Shown: positions 24,808 through 33,186 of the stretch, one piece after another
Layout: every line of letters begins with the position of its first letter
Numbering within the stretch: the first letter of the stretch is position 1
From: Shouchella miscanthi
GTDB lineage: Bacteria; Bacillota; Bacilli; Bacillales; Bacillaceae_D
Reading direction: 5' to 3'
DNA length: 64,000 nucleotides
Assembly (NCBI RefSeq): GCF_007725405.1
Contig: NZ_CP042163.1
Location: 3,720,001-3,784,000, forward strand
Notes under the pieces: generated by a model
What the model saw: the letters and a program-made list of their open reading frames with translations, nothing else
What the model was told of the DNA's origin: nothing
The model's database searches: none
Made by a program: the position numbers and the translations under genes

Positions 24808-26529
24808 TCAACCTGATAAATAAGTAAACATGCCCGCCACATTGTAGTCGACATCAAACATCTCTTCCACTGCTTGACGCATCGCCTCCGCTTTCTCACC
24901 GATGGACTCCCGATTTTGCTTGACTAACGAAGCAACCCCTTCAAGTGGCGCGCCTTCCAGCGGCAAAAACGATTCACGAAAATGCAAATTGGTGATAAGC
25001 CCACCGTAAGAGCTAGGCAACAAATGCTGATAACTGCGGTAATTGCTCTCCATCACACTCATCTTTGAAGCTAATTGTTTCTTCTTATGTTGATAAAAGT
25101 CTATATACTCATGCTCCATCATAGCCAAGTAGCGTTCAAGCAGCGTATCTTGTTGATCGAGAACCTTCTGCACTGCTTCATACGCGTCTAACGTCTTGCT
25201 CAAATTAAGCTTAATTTCGTCCCCACCAGCTGAACCTTCCAAATACAAGTCGCCACCATGATAAGACTTGCCCTCGGCGATTTCATTCATAAGCGCCTCA
25301 AGCTTATGGTGCGCTTCCGCCGATTTGGCCACTCCTTCAAACAGCGTATTGATCGAGGCAATTTGATTCTCCATCATTAACTTATATGAAACCCCAGTAA
25401 AAATAGCATCTTCTACGAATCGAGAAATTGACGTACCTTCACCTTCATGAACCCTCATATAAACCCCTTCTGTTGCTGTCAGAAAAATTTGCAATTCCCA
25501 TCTCAACTGGCTCGCATCTTCCTCAGACAAATACCCGGCGGTCTCCAACTCATCGACGAGAACAGAGACTGTTGATTTCATCGTATCAAAATCAAGCGGA
25601 TCAGCGTTAGGATGATCCTTGTAATAAGTCAATGCATCGCTAAACGCCTCGTCCATGACACCAGCAACCCCTTCACCCCCATAAACATGGCCGTATGGGG
25701 CTAAAAAATCAAGCAACGCCTGCAGCTCTTCTTGAGGAATCGCTTCCACTGCCCCCACAAACCCTTTGTTCTCATGGTCTGTACGATACGTTGTGACATT
25801 GCCCACAGCAAACATCCACGGAAAGGAATCAAGCGCATACAAAAAATCACTCTTGGAGCGGGTTTGATGGATACTAGACTCTTTGTCTTTGTAATACTCC
25901 TTAGCGAACGCTTCTAGTTCTGCAGGGGGGATGGATTGGACACTCTCATCATCCAAATCTTGTATATTAAATTCTCTACCTATTGCTAATCTAAAACCAT
26001 TATCATAATGGATCTGTTGAATCGCGTTAGACTGGGCGCCATTAAATGTGTTTACTTCTGTAAAATAGGCGTCTTTAAGTTGAATTGCCGCTACCGTATT
26101 GTGACCTTTTGAATGAGCGAGAGCGTAGACAGGAACTTCTCTCTCAATATCGTGCTGTTCAGTTATAGTATCAAGAAAATTTTTTGTGTCTCTCGCATAT
26201 TGGGCGCCTCCCGTACCGACACCAATACTAAACAAATTGTCGACCCAATCTTCAGTGGAGACACTCCCCCGTGAGATAAATACCACTTCATTCACTTCAT
26301 CCGAATTTCCTTTGTTAGCTAAGACGATTGCTGTCCCTTTTGCATCCGATGACTCGAAATTGCCGTCCATTCGACCAATATTCATCTTCGTATCAATGGG
26401 CCTCCCCATTTCTTCAAGGTATATTCGTTCAATCGCTTCAATGATCTCCTCATCGGTCATCTCCGGGAATTTATACTCAAGGTCTGTAATTCGCATTTGC
26501 ACCATTTCATCATCAAAAACACTGCTCAT
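24808..26529 (-). CDS. Putative type VII-secreted lipase effector, reverse domain order
   Basis: A 573-residue protein. The N-terminal half (to about residue 250) is an alpha/beta-hydrolase of the lipase class 3/DUF6792 kind: FISRGSVSTEDWVDNLF is the oxyanion segment and VYALAHSKGHNTVAAIQL holds the nucleophilic Ser in A-H-S-K-G. The C-terminal part from about residue 340 is predicted to be long helices (YKLMMENQIASINTLFEGVA, and LDQQDTLLERYLAMMEHEYI), resembling an LXG-type targeting domain placed last instead of first. This matches the reverse layout reported for the staphylococcal lipase toxin TslA. ATG at 26529 follows AAAGGTGATT. It has no signal peptide. It probably attacks membranes of rival bacteria. 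Confidence 0.7.
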   Translation of the reverse strand: MSSVFDDEMVQMRITDLEYKFPEMTDEEIIEAIERIYLEEMGRPIDTKMNIGRMDGNFESSDAKGTAIVLANKGNSDEVNEVVFISRGSVSTEDWVDNLFSIGVGTGGAQYARDTKNFLDTITEQHDIEREVPVYALAHSKGHNTVAAIQLKDAYFTEVNTFNGAQSNAIQQIHYDNGFRLAIGREFNIQDLDDESVQSIPPAELEAFAKEYYKDKESSIHQTRSKSDFLYALDSFPWMFAVGNVTTYRTDHENKGFVGAVEAIPQEELQALLDFLAPYGHVYGGEGVAGVMDEAFSDALTYYKDHPNADPLDFDTMKSTVSVLVDELETAGYLSEEDASQLRWELQIFLTATEGVYMRVHEGEGTSISRFVEDAIFTGVSYKLMMENQIASINTLFEGVAKSAEAHHKLEALMNEIAEGKSYHGGDLYLEGSAGGDEIKLNLSKTLDAYEAVQKVLDQQDTLLERYLAMMEHEYIDFYQHKKKQLASKMSVMESNYRSYQHLLPSSYGGLITNLHFRESFLPLEGAPLEGVASLVKQNRESIGEKAEAMRQAVEEMFDVDYNVAGMFTYLSG

Positions 26530-26545
26530 ACCCAAATCACCTTTC

Positions 26546-27283
26546 CTATTGGTCTAACAAACGAATAGAATACATCAGCTTTTCCGCCACTTCCGCTTCC
26601 TCTTCAAGTGAGATATCGCATTCATCTTTCCCTTGACACATAGCCATAAATTCATAGCTAATGGCCTGATTCTGTTCCTTTGAAAAAAGATAACCAAAAT
26701 ACTTTAAAACAGGGCCGTATTCGTCCTTGTCTTCAACCTTACCGTAATAAATTTCCAGATCGTTGGCTTCTACACGTACATATTCATCTTCAAAGCCCAT
26801 TTCGTCTTTAAAGACATTTAGATAGTTTTGTTTTAATTCTTGAGGATATTTACTTTGATATATGACTTGTACGTTGTATTGTTTTTTTTCAAGGTTATTA
26901 TTGATAGCATATATTAAAGTTTCAATTTTATTGTTTTCAATTACATGAAGCATAGAAGGGATAATCCCATTTTCCGGAATTAGCATCTCAAAGCCCTCAA
27001 GCTTCCCTCTCATTTGATGAAAACCTGGTTCGACGTCAGTCTCCACTAAAAAGCTGTTTGTAAATTCATGTTCCACTGCTAAACGATCATCCTCATTGTC
27101 CACTCCTTCGCCCTCCACTTCCTGTGTTGCGTCATCGTCTGCTGATGTTTGTTCAGCATCAGATTCTTCCTGCTTCTCTTCTCCTTTCACTTCTTCTTCA
27201 GGCTCTTGTTGGTTATTGGCAGTATTGCATCCTACAATTAGCAGCACTGCGCAAAGTGTACTTATACGAAGCCACGTTTTCAC
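26546..27283 (-). CDS. Lipoprotein paralogue 1, candidate lipase immunity protein
   Basis: A 245-residue lipoprotein with lipobox VLLIVGCN, then a Glu/Asp-rich linker and a globular domain with CQGKDEC near the C-terminus, a Cys pair shared by all four copies. The true start is GTG at 27283: AAAGGGGAG is directly against the ATG at 27289 but six bases from the GTG. It ends 16 bp before the effector start, so the two are co-transcribed. Membrane-anchored lipoproteins neutralise secreted lipases in the TslA/TilA pair, and I infer the same job. It is most like copy 3. Confidence 0.75.
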   Translation of the reverse strand: MKTWLRISTLCAVLLIVGCNTANNQQEPEEEVKGEEKQEESDAEQTSADDDATQEVEGEGVDNEDDRLAVEHEFTNSFLVETDVEPGFHQMRGKLEGFEMLIPENGIIPSMLHVIENNKIETLIYAINNNLEKKQYNVQVIYQSKYPQELKQNYLNVFKDEMGFEDEYVRVEANDLEIYYGKVEDKDEYGPVLKYFGYLFSKEQNQAISYEFMAMCQGKDECDISLEEEAEVAEKLMYSIRLLDQ

Positions 27284-27408
27284 CGTCATCTCCCCTTTCT
27301 AACGGATCAGGGTATCATTTTATGTATTATTAATTATTTGTTTATTTGTCTATTTCCTATTTTAAGATATCCAAACTTCTTTTTTATTGCAAGAGTTTCT
27401 TATCTTTC

Positions 27409-28137
27409 CTATTGTTCTAACAAACGAATTGAATACATCAGCTTTTCCGCTATTTCTGTTTCCTCTTCAAGGCTGATGGAACATTCTCCTCCACCTTGGC
27501 ACATCGCAGTATGCGTGTATGAAATCGCTTGGTTCCTATCCTCGGCAAAAAGGTAACCAAAATATCGCATATACGGACCATACTCATCCTCATCCTCAAA
27601 GCTCCCGTAATACATTTCTAAACCATTAGCTTCTGCATATTGATATTCCCCATCAAAACCTACTTCAGTTTTAAAGACATTTAAATAATTTTGTTTTACT
27701 TCTTCTCGGTATTTTTTATAATACATCAGTTTAACATCATGCAATTTTCTTTCACTAAAATTATTAAACGTATAAATAAGTGTTTCAATTGCATCGTTTT
27801 CAATATCATGAAGCAGATCGGAAATAATCCCATTCTCCGGAATCACCATTGCAAAACCATCAAGCTTTCCTCTCATTTGGTGAAAACCTGGTTCCACATC
27901 GGTCTCCACTAAAAAGCTTTTTGTAAATTCATGTTCCACAGCTAAACGATCATCCTCATTGTCCACTCCTTCCTGTTCAGCTTCATCGTCCTCCGGCATT
28001 TGTTCAGCATCAGAATCTTCCTGCTTCTCTTCTCCGCTCACTTCTTCTTCAGTCTCTTGTTGGTTATTGGCAGTATTGCATCCTACAATTATCAGCACTG
28101 CGCAAAGTGTTGTACTTATACGAAGCCACGTTTTCAC
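27409..28137 (-). CDS. Lipoprotein paralogue 2
   Basis: A 242-residue lipoprotein starting at GTG 28137, with the lipobox as VLIIVGCN. It has the acidic linker, the conserved core EPGFHQMRGKLDGF, and CQGGGEC near the end. The middle part (IENDAIETLIYTFNNFSERK, then KLMYYKKYREEVKQNYLNVF) differs clearly from copies 1 and 3, so it may recognise a different toxin variant. The spacing and promoter block upstream are the same as for its sisters. Confidence 0.75.
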   Translation of the reverse strand: MKTWLRISTTLCAVLIIVGCNTANNQQETEEEVSGEEKQEDSDAEQMPEDDEAEQEGVDNEDDRLAVEHEFTKSFLVETDVEPGFHQMRGKLDGFAMVIPENGIISDLLHDIENDAIETLIYTFNNFSERKLHDVKLMYYKKYREEVKQNYLNVFKTEVGFDGEYQYAEANGLEMYYGSFEDEDEYGPYMRYFGYLFAEDRNQAISYTHTAMCQGGGECSISLEEETEIAEKLMYSIRLLEQ

Positions 28138-28259
28138 CGTCATCTCCCCTTTCTAACGGATCAGGGTATCATTTCATTTTATGTATGAATAATTATTTGT
28201 TTATTTCCTATTTTAAAATATCCAAACTTCTTTTTTGTTGAAAGAGCTTCTTATCTTTC

Positions 28260-28961
28260 CTATTGGTCTAACAAACGAATAGAATACATCAGCTTTTCCG
28301 CCAATTCCGCTTCCTCTTCAAGAGGGATATCGCATTCTTCTTCCCCTTGACACATAGCCACAAATTCATACGTAATGGCCTGATTCTGTTCCTTTGAAAA
28401 CAGATAACCAAAATACTTTAAAATAGGGCCGTACTCATCCTTGTCGTCAACCTTACCATAATAAATTTTCAGATCGTTGGCTTCTACACGTACATATTCA
28501 TCTTCAAAGCCCATTTCGTCTTTAAAGACATTTAGATAGTTTTGTTTTAATTCTTGAGGATATTTACTTTGATATATGACTTGTACGTTGTATTGCTTTT
28601 TTTCGAGGTTATTGTTAATAGCATATATTAAGGTTTCAATTTTATTGTTTTCAATTGCATGAAGCATAGAAGGTATAATGGCATTTTCCGGAATTAGCAT
28701 CTCAAAGCCATCAAGCTTCCCTCTCATTTGATGAAAACCTGGCTCCACGTCAGTATCCACCAAAAACTCTTTTGTAAATTCATGTTCCACAGCTAAACGA
28801 TCATCCTCATTGCCCACTCCTTCATGCTCTGCTAATGGTTGTTCAGTACTAGGGCCTTCCTGTTCCTCTTCTTCTTCAAGCTCTTGTTGGTTATTGGCAG
28901 TATTGCATCCTACAATTAGCAACACTGCGTAAAGTATACTTATACGAAGCCACGTTTTCAC
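28260..28961 (-). CDS. Lipoprotein paralogue 3
   Basis: A 233-residue lipoprotein starting at GTG 28961. The lipobox is VLLIVGCN and the acidic linker is shorter than in copies 1 and 2. The core is almost the same as copy 1 (YNVQVIYQSKYPQELKQNYL is shared), with CQGEEEC. The high identity to a copy two genes away points to gene conversion or a recent duplication. Confidence 0.75.
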   Translation of the reverse strand: MKTWLRISILYAVLLIVGCNTANNQQELEEEEEQEGPSTEQPLAEHEGVGNEDDRLAVEHEFTKEFLVDTDVEPGFHQMRGKLDGFEMLIPENAIIPSMLHAIENNKIETLIYAINNNLEKKQYNVQVIYQSKYPQELKQNYLNVFKDEMGFEDEYVRVEANDLKIYYGKVDDKDEYGPILKYFGYLFSKEQNQAITYEFVAMCQGEEECDIPLEEEAELAEKLMYSIRLLDQ

Positions 28962-29081
28962 CGTCATCTCCCCTTTCTGACGGATCAGGGTATCATTTCA
29001 TTTTATGTATGAATAATTATTTGTTTATTTCCTATTTTAAGATATCCAATTCTTTTTTGTTGAAAGAGCTTCTTATCTTTC

Positions 29082-29768
29082 CTATTGGTCTAACAAACGA
29101 ATAGAATACATTAGCTTTTCCGCCATTTCCGCTTCTTCTTCATGGTTAAAGTTACAATTTTCTTCCCCTTGGCACATAACTGTAAAAGAAAATGAAATTG
29201 ATTGATTGTTGTCAGCCGAAAATAGGTAACCAAAATATTTCAAATACGGGCCGTACTCATCTTCATCATCATAGCTCCCGTAATACACTTCCAAATCATT
29301 AACTTCTGTATACTCATATTCCCCTTCAAAATTATTAGCATGTTTAAACACATTCAAATAACTTTGTTCTAATCCTTCAGGATAGTGGCTTTGATACATA
29401 ACTTGAACATCGTATAGTTTTTTTTCAGGCTCATTATTGAACGTGTAAATGACTGTTTCAGCATCATTGTTTTCAGTTGCATGAAGCAGATCAGAAATAA
29501 TCCCATTCTCCGGAATTAACATCTCAAAGCCATCAAGCTTCCCTCTCATTTGGTGAAAACCTGGCTCCACATCGGTCTCCACTAAAAAGTTGTTTGTAAA
29601 TTCATGTTCCACTGCTAGACGCTCATTCTCATTGTCCACTCCTTCATCCTCTTCTGATGGTTGTTCAGTACTAGGGCCTTCCTGTGGCTCTTCTTGGTTA
29701 TTGGCTGTATTACATCCGACAATTAGCAACATTGCCCACAGTGTACTTATAAGAAGCCACGTTTTCAC
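29082..29768 (-). CDS. Lipoprotein paralogue 4 (promoter-proximal)
   Basis: A 228-residue lipoprotein starting at GTG 29768 with lipobox MLLIVGCN, the shortest linker, and CQGEENC. The core (DAETVIYTFNNEPEKKLYDV, then GLEQSYLNVFKHANNFEGEY) is a further variant. As the first gene of the array it is nearest to the main promoter, which should lie in the 29.8-30.0 kb region. Confidence 0.75.
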   Translation of the reverse strand: MKTWLLISTLWAMLLIVGCNTANNQEEPQEGPSTEQPSEEDEGVDNENERLAVEHEFTNNFLVETDVEPGFHQMRGKLDGFEMLIPENGIISDLLHATENNDAETVIYTFNNEPEKKLYDVQVMYQSHYPEGLEQSYLNVFKHANNFEGEYEYTEVNDLEVYYGSYDDEDEYGPYLKYFGYLFSADNNQSISFSFTVMCQGEENCNFNHEEEAEMAEKLMYSIRLLDQ

Positions 29769-30044
29769 CGTCATCTCCCCTTTCTAACGGATCAGGGTAT
29801 TTTTTATGTATGGATCATTAGTTGTTTATTTCTACATTTTAGGATAAACGATCTTTCTTTCGTTGAAAAGGCTTCAAGGCCTTTGTCACCTGTCTTCTGA
29901 TTCTTAATTCTTTTCATATACTAAAGGAAAAAGCTAGAATCCAATCTATTTAAAATCGGAAATAGAGTACTCGGCTTCTATTTATTTACTATGCAATCAC
30001 CCATCTTTTAAATGAACGCTTGTAGCCCTTCCTTCTAAACAAAA
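29769..30044. other. Gene-free stretch upstream of the lipoprotein array
   Basis: There are no coding frames. It holds the repeated pre-gene block of copy 4 at its left end and otherwise AT-rich DNA that should contain the promoter of the immunity/effector operon. Confidence 0.4.
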
Positions 30045-30080
30045 AAGCTCTGTCAGATGATCGACATCCTGACAGAGCTT
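30045..30080 (-). terminator. Rho-independent terminator
   Basis: AAGCTCTGTCAG and CTGACAGAGCTT form a perfect 12-bp stem, followed on the minus strand by TTTTTTG. It ends the transcript of the 44-aa gene and insulates it from the lipoprotein array. Confidence 0.85.
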
Positions 30081-30086
30081 CCTTTA

Positions 30087-30221
30087 TTATTTGACCCGCT
30101 TCAATTTATTTCCAGCCTTACGATAAAGACCACCATCTTCATCATAAAAATATTTAAATCCGATAATGGATAACGGTCTCCACGCTTTTGTCCATTTCTT
30201 CTCAGAGTGGATGTAACCCAT
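30087..30221 (-). CDS. Small basic protein (44 aa), unknown
   Basis: ATG at 30221 follows TTAGGAGGAAAGCAT, a strong ribosome binding site, and a terminator follows the stop. The product (MGYIHSEKKWTKAWRPLSII, then FKYFYDEDGGLYRKAGNKLK) is aromatic and basic with no membrane helix. It has its own complete expression unit, so it is likely real. No function is known to me. It lies divergent to the Fur-regulated reductase and might share the Fur site. Confidence 0.7.
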   Translation of the reverse strand: MGYIHSEKKWTKAWRPLSIIGFKYFYDEDGGLYRKAGNKLKRVK

Positions 30222-30363
30222 ATGCTTTCCTCCTAAGTTCAACGTGCTTGATCCTATTATCTTCTCTCTTCACCACCATATCTAGCGAAGAAAAATAGAA
30301 TATGTTGGATAAAAACAAAAAAATAACAAAGAGTATCTAGCATCTATGATTCAAATCAGTAAT

Positions 30364-30378
30364 TGATAATGATTATCA
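30364..30378 (+). promoter_or_regulatory. Perfect 7-1-7 Fur box
   Basis: TGATAATGATTATCA is an exact match to the Bacillus Fur consensus TGATAATNATTATCA. It lies 53 bp before the reductase ribosome-binding region, in promoter position, so the gene should be derepressed by iron limitation. Confidence 0.9.
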
Positions 30379-30430
30379 TTCGTAGTATACTTATTGCTAA
30401 TAGGAAGCTCACTGAAAAGGAGACGATCAT

Positions 30431-31147
30431 ATGCAGATCTATTGGACGAAGATTAATCAAATTATTGAGGAATCAGCAGAAGTGAAAACCTATATGCTTG
30501 ACTGTCCTGAAGGGTTTACATGGGAAGAAGGCTCACACACACACTTTGCGCTAGAGGGATTTAATGCCGATGAGAAGCCAAACCGTAGCTTAATTCGACA
30601 TATGTCTATATCCACTTTGCCCCATGAGGGATCCATTGGTATTACCACTCGCATTAAAGAGCAATGCTCGGAATTTAAATCGATTTTACGAAATCTCGAA
30701 GTGGGGCATGAGGTGGCTCTTTTCAAAACCCACTCCAATGTACCGCTAAAGCGAGAAAACAAAAACATTTACTTATTATCAGCAGGAGTTGGTCTAGCCA
30801 CATTCCGTCCACTTGTACTTGATTATCTCCAGCGTAACGACAACGTCAATCAGATTCATTCCTTAAACGTTGATTCATCAAAGGCTTTCTTATTCACAAA
30901 CGTCTTTGAAAGTAACCCAAATCAGAAGCTTACAACTCAATTTGTCGATAACCGAGCCGCTTATTACGAAGAGGTAAAACATCTCGCCCAAGATAAAAAC
31001 GGACTCTTCTATATTGTCGGAAGCGATGACTTCCTTGTAGAAAACATCTCATTGTTACGTAAGCAAGGTGTCCATTCAGAGCAAATCATGCTTGATAAAC
31101 ACGAGCAGCAACGACCGAATTTCCTTTCAGAAGAAGTAACACATTAA
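30431..31147 (+). CDS. Iron-regulated FAD/NAD(P)-binding oxidoreductase
   Basis: A 238-residue flavin reductase of the ferredoxin-NADP reductase superfamily. RHMSIST (about residue 57) is the FAD-binding motif, LLSAGVGLATFRPLV (about 117) the nicotinamide-binding loop, and FYIVGSDDFL the following strand. It has no 2Fe-2S domain. With the Fur box upstream, I infer that it reduces iron released from a siderophore or haem, or supplies electrons for that. GAAAAGGAGACGATCAT precedes the ATG. The gene stands alone between two terminators. Confidence 0.8.
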   Translation: MQIYWTKINQIIEESAEVKTYMLDCPEGFTWEEGSHTHFALEGFNADEKPNRSLIRHMSISTLPHEGSIGITTRIKEQCSEFKSILRNLEVGHEVALFKTHSNVPLKRENKNIYLLSAGVGLATFRPLVLDYLQRNDNVNQIHSLNVDSSKAFLFTNVFESNPNQKLTTQFVDNRAAYYEEVKHLAQDKNGLFYIVGSDDFLVENISLLRKQGVHSEQIMLDKHEQQRPNFLSEEVTH

Positions 31148-31151
31148 AAAA

Positions 31152-31185
31152 ACGCGGAAGAGTGATGTTCATTCTTCCGCGTTTT
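31152..31185. terminator. Bidirectional terminator
   Basis: ACGCGGAAGA and TCTTCCGCGT form a 10-bp stem with T-runs on both sides. It serves the reductase on the plus strand and the sugar permease operon on the minus strand. Confidence 0.85.
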
Positions 31186-31310
31186 AATCGTGGTTTACAC
31201 TCTTAAAGGGTACAACACGTTTCATGATTCTGCACTATAGGCAAACCATTTACGTCCACGTCTATGATAAGGGTCTCTTTAATCAGAATGCACTGTAGTT
31301 GAAACACCTT

Positions 31311-32201
31311 TTATCCTTTTACCGCCCCTTGGGTCATGCCCTCAACAATTTGCTTTTCCATAAATAAATAGAAGAGGATAGTCGGCACGAGTACAATCGT
31401 TAATGCTGCCATTTGAGCTGTATAGTTTGTAGAGTGTTGGCCTGCAAAATTAGCAAGACCAAGTGGTAATGTCCGCAAGAGGTCGTCATTAATAAGGACG
31501 AGAGCAAAGCTAAACTCATTCCAGTTATTAATGAAGTTAATAATAATGACGGTCGCAAGAACAGGGCGTGTCATTGGCAAAATAATCGACCAGAAAATCT
31601 TAAAAACCCCCGCTCCATCCATAACGGCTGACTCTTCAATTTCATGAGGAAACGACTTCATAAAGCTTGTTAATAAGAAGATCGTAATCGATAAATTGAA
31701 AGCAATATACGGGAAAATGAGCGCCAATCGAGTATCCAGTAATCCAATGTTTTGCATCAAAATAAACATCGGAACAAGCGTTGCATGAATCGGTACAAGC
31801 AAGCCTAGGATAAAAAATGAATAAAGCACCTTTTGGCCTCTAAATTGAAATCTTGCTAAGAAATAGGAAGCAAGTGCACCAAATAGGACCGTTAAGATAA
31901 CGGCGACACCGCCAACAAACACACTATTAAAAAAGTACGTATTAATATTCGCTGTAAACCAAGCATCGACATAATTCGTCCATACCCATTCTGTCGGTAA
32001 ACCAAATGGATTTAAAGCGAATTCCTGACCTGATTTAAATGAATTAAGGATCATCCAAACAATGGGGTAGGCATTAATAACCGCAAATGTAATTAAGATC
32101 AGATAAATAAGCAACCGCGATGCCCGTTTCTTAAACCAAGCTGTTTTTTCATTTATTTCTTTTCTCGGGACTGGTGATACTGGTTGTTGATCTACTTGCA
32201 T
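31311..32201 (-). CDS. Sugar ABC transporter permease (MalG/MsmG type)
   Basis: A 296-residue membrane subunit with six helices. The EAA loop at about residues 195-215 reads EESAVMDGAGVFKIFWSIIL, the contact point for the ATPase. The end of the protein, FYLFMEKQIVEGMTQGAVKG, is the standard MalG-type C-terminus. It follows its partner permease by 13 bp. No ATPase is encoded here; carbohydrate importers of this type usually share a general MsmX ATPase encoded elsewhere. Confidence 0.92.
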   Translation of the reverse strand: MQVDQQPVSPVPRKEINEKTAWFKKRASRLLIYLILITFAVINAYPIVWMILNSFKSGQEFALNPFGLPTEWVWTNYVDAWFTANINTYFFNSVFVGGVAVILTVLFGALASYFLARFQFRGQKVLYSFFILGLLVPIHATLVPMFILMQNIGLLDTRLALIFPYIAFNLSITIFLLTSFMKSFPHEIEESAVMDGAGVFKIFWSIILPMTRPVLATVIIINFINNWNEFSFALVLINDDLLRTLPLGLANFAGQHSTNYTAQMAALTIVLVPTILFYLFMEKQIVEGMTQGAVKG

Positions 32202-32214
32202 TCTGTAAACCTCC

Positions 32215-33099
32215 TTATGCCCGTTTCGTGCCAGTACGTTTTTTTAGAAGCATATTCGCACATACGATAATGGCGATACTAAAGACGAAAATTAAAACTG
32301 AAATCGCACTGCCATAGCCATAGCGCAGCCCTTGGAATGTTTCTGTATACATATAGGTAGCCATTACTTCCGTGGCATTCGCTGGCCCACCACCTGTCAT
32401 TACAAAGATCAAGTCGAAGGTCTTCAAGCTCCCGCTAATGCAAAGAATCACGGCGATGATAATGACACCCCAAATGGATGGTAACGTGACATAACGGGTT
32501 TTTTGCCATTCAGTGGCGCCATCTAGTTCTGCCGCTTCCAAGATGTCTTTTGGCACCGTCTGTAACGCTGATAGGAAAATGATGAAGTAGAGACCTACAA
32601 ACTGCCAAATAATAACGGCTGCGATTGCATACATCGCATAATCGGGGTTGCCAAGCCAGTTTTGCGCAAGCGAACTTAAACCAAGATTGTTTAAAAGATG
32701 GTTCAATAACCCTTGCTCCACGTTGTAAATCATTCGCCACGTCAGTGAAATGACAACCGTTGAGATAACGACAGGAAGGAAAGCAATCGTTCGAAAAAAC
32801 TTCGCTCCCTTGATTTTTCGATTCAACAGCAAAGCGAGCACGAGGGCAATCGGGATTTGTCCGAAGACAGAGGCTGCCACAACAATTAAATTGTTCCGAA
32901 CGGATAGCCAAAACACAGAATCATTAAGAATGGCTCGAAAGTTAGCAAGCCCCACATATTCCATTGGCGAGAACCCGTTCCATGACATAAAGGAATAGTA
33001 AAACGAGATAAAGATTGGAATGATGCTGAAGATACAGTAAACGAGCAACGCTGGAATTACGCCAAGTGCAATCTTCCACCGGCTTTTTAATAAATGCAC
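32215..33099 (-). CDS. Sugar ABC transporter permease (MalF/MsmF type)
   Basis: A membrane subunit of about 294 residues with six helices and an EAA loop LEAAELDGATEWQKTRYVTL at about residues 185-205. The frame begins with GTG at 33108, but AAAGGA spacing fits the GTG at 33099 better. A perfect cre site lies 29 bp upstream of this start, so this gene and its partner have a catabolite-controlled promoter apart from the regulator genes. Substrate not identifiable; no glycosidase gene is nearby to give a hint. Confidence 0.92.
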   Translation of the reverse strand: MHLLKSRWKIALGVIPALLVYCIFSIIPIFISFYYSFMSWNGFSPMEYVGLANFRAILNDSVFWLSVRNNLIVVAASVFGQIPIALVLALLLNRKIKGAKFFRTIAFLPVVISTVVISLTWRMIYNVEQGLLNHLLNNLGLSSLAQNWLGNPDYAMYAIAAVIIWQFVGLYFIIFLSALQTVPKDILEAAELDGATEWQKTRYVTLPSIWGVIIIAVILCISGSLKTFDLIFVMTGGGPANATEVMATYMYTETFQGLRYGYGSAISVLIFVFSIAIIVCANMLLKKRTGTKRA

Positions 33100-33127
33100 C
33101 TGGATCACGTCCTTTCATCGCCTCATG

Positions 33128-33142
33128 TTGGAAGCGTTTTCT
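33128..33142 (-). promoter_or_regulatory. CcpA cre site before the permease genes
   Basis: TTGGAAGCGTTTTCT matches WTGNAANCGNWNNCW at every fixed position. It lies between the response-regulator stop and the permease start. Confidence 0.7.
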
Positions 33143-33186
33143 AGAATCATTGTAACGAGACTCTTCTCTTATAAAAATCCGAAAAG

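Larger units (their letters stand above)
26546..29830 (-). repeat. Tandem array of four lipoprotein genes with repeated upstream blocks
   Basis: Each of the four genes is preceded by the same block: an AT-rich segment, GATACCCTGATCCGTTAG, AAAGGGGAG and the first eleven or so codons. Because upstream sequence is copied with the gene, each unit carries its own expression signals. The unit length is about 0.81-0.86 kb. Copies 1 and 3 share most of their C-terminal half nearly identically, which suggests recent duplication or gene conversion. Confidence 0.85.
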
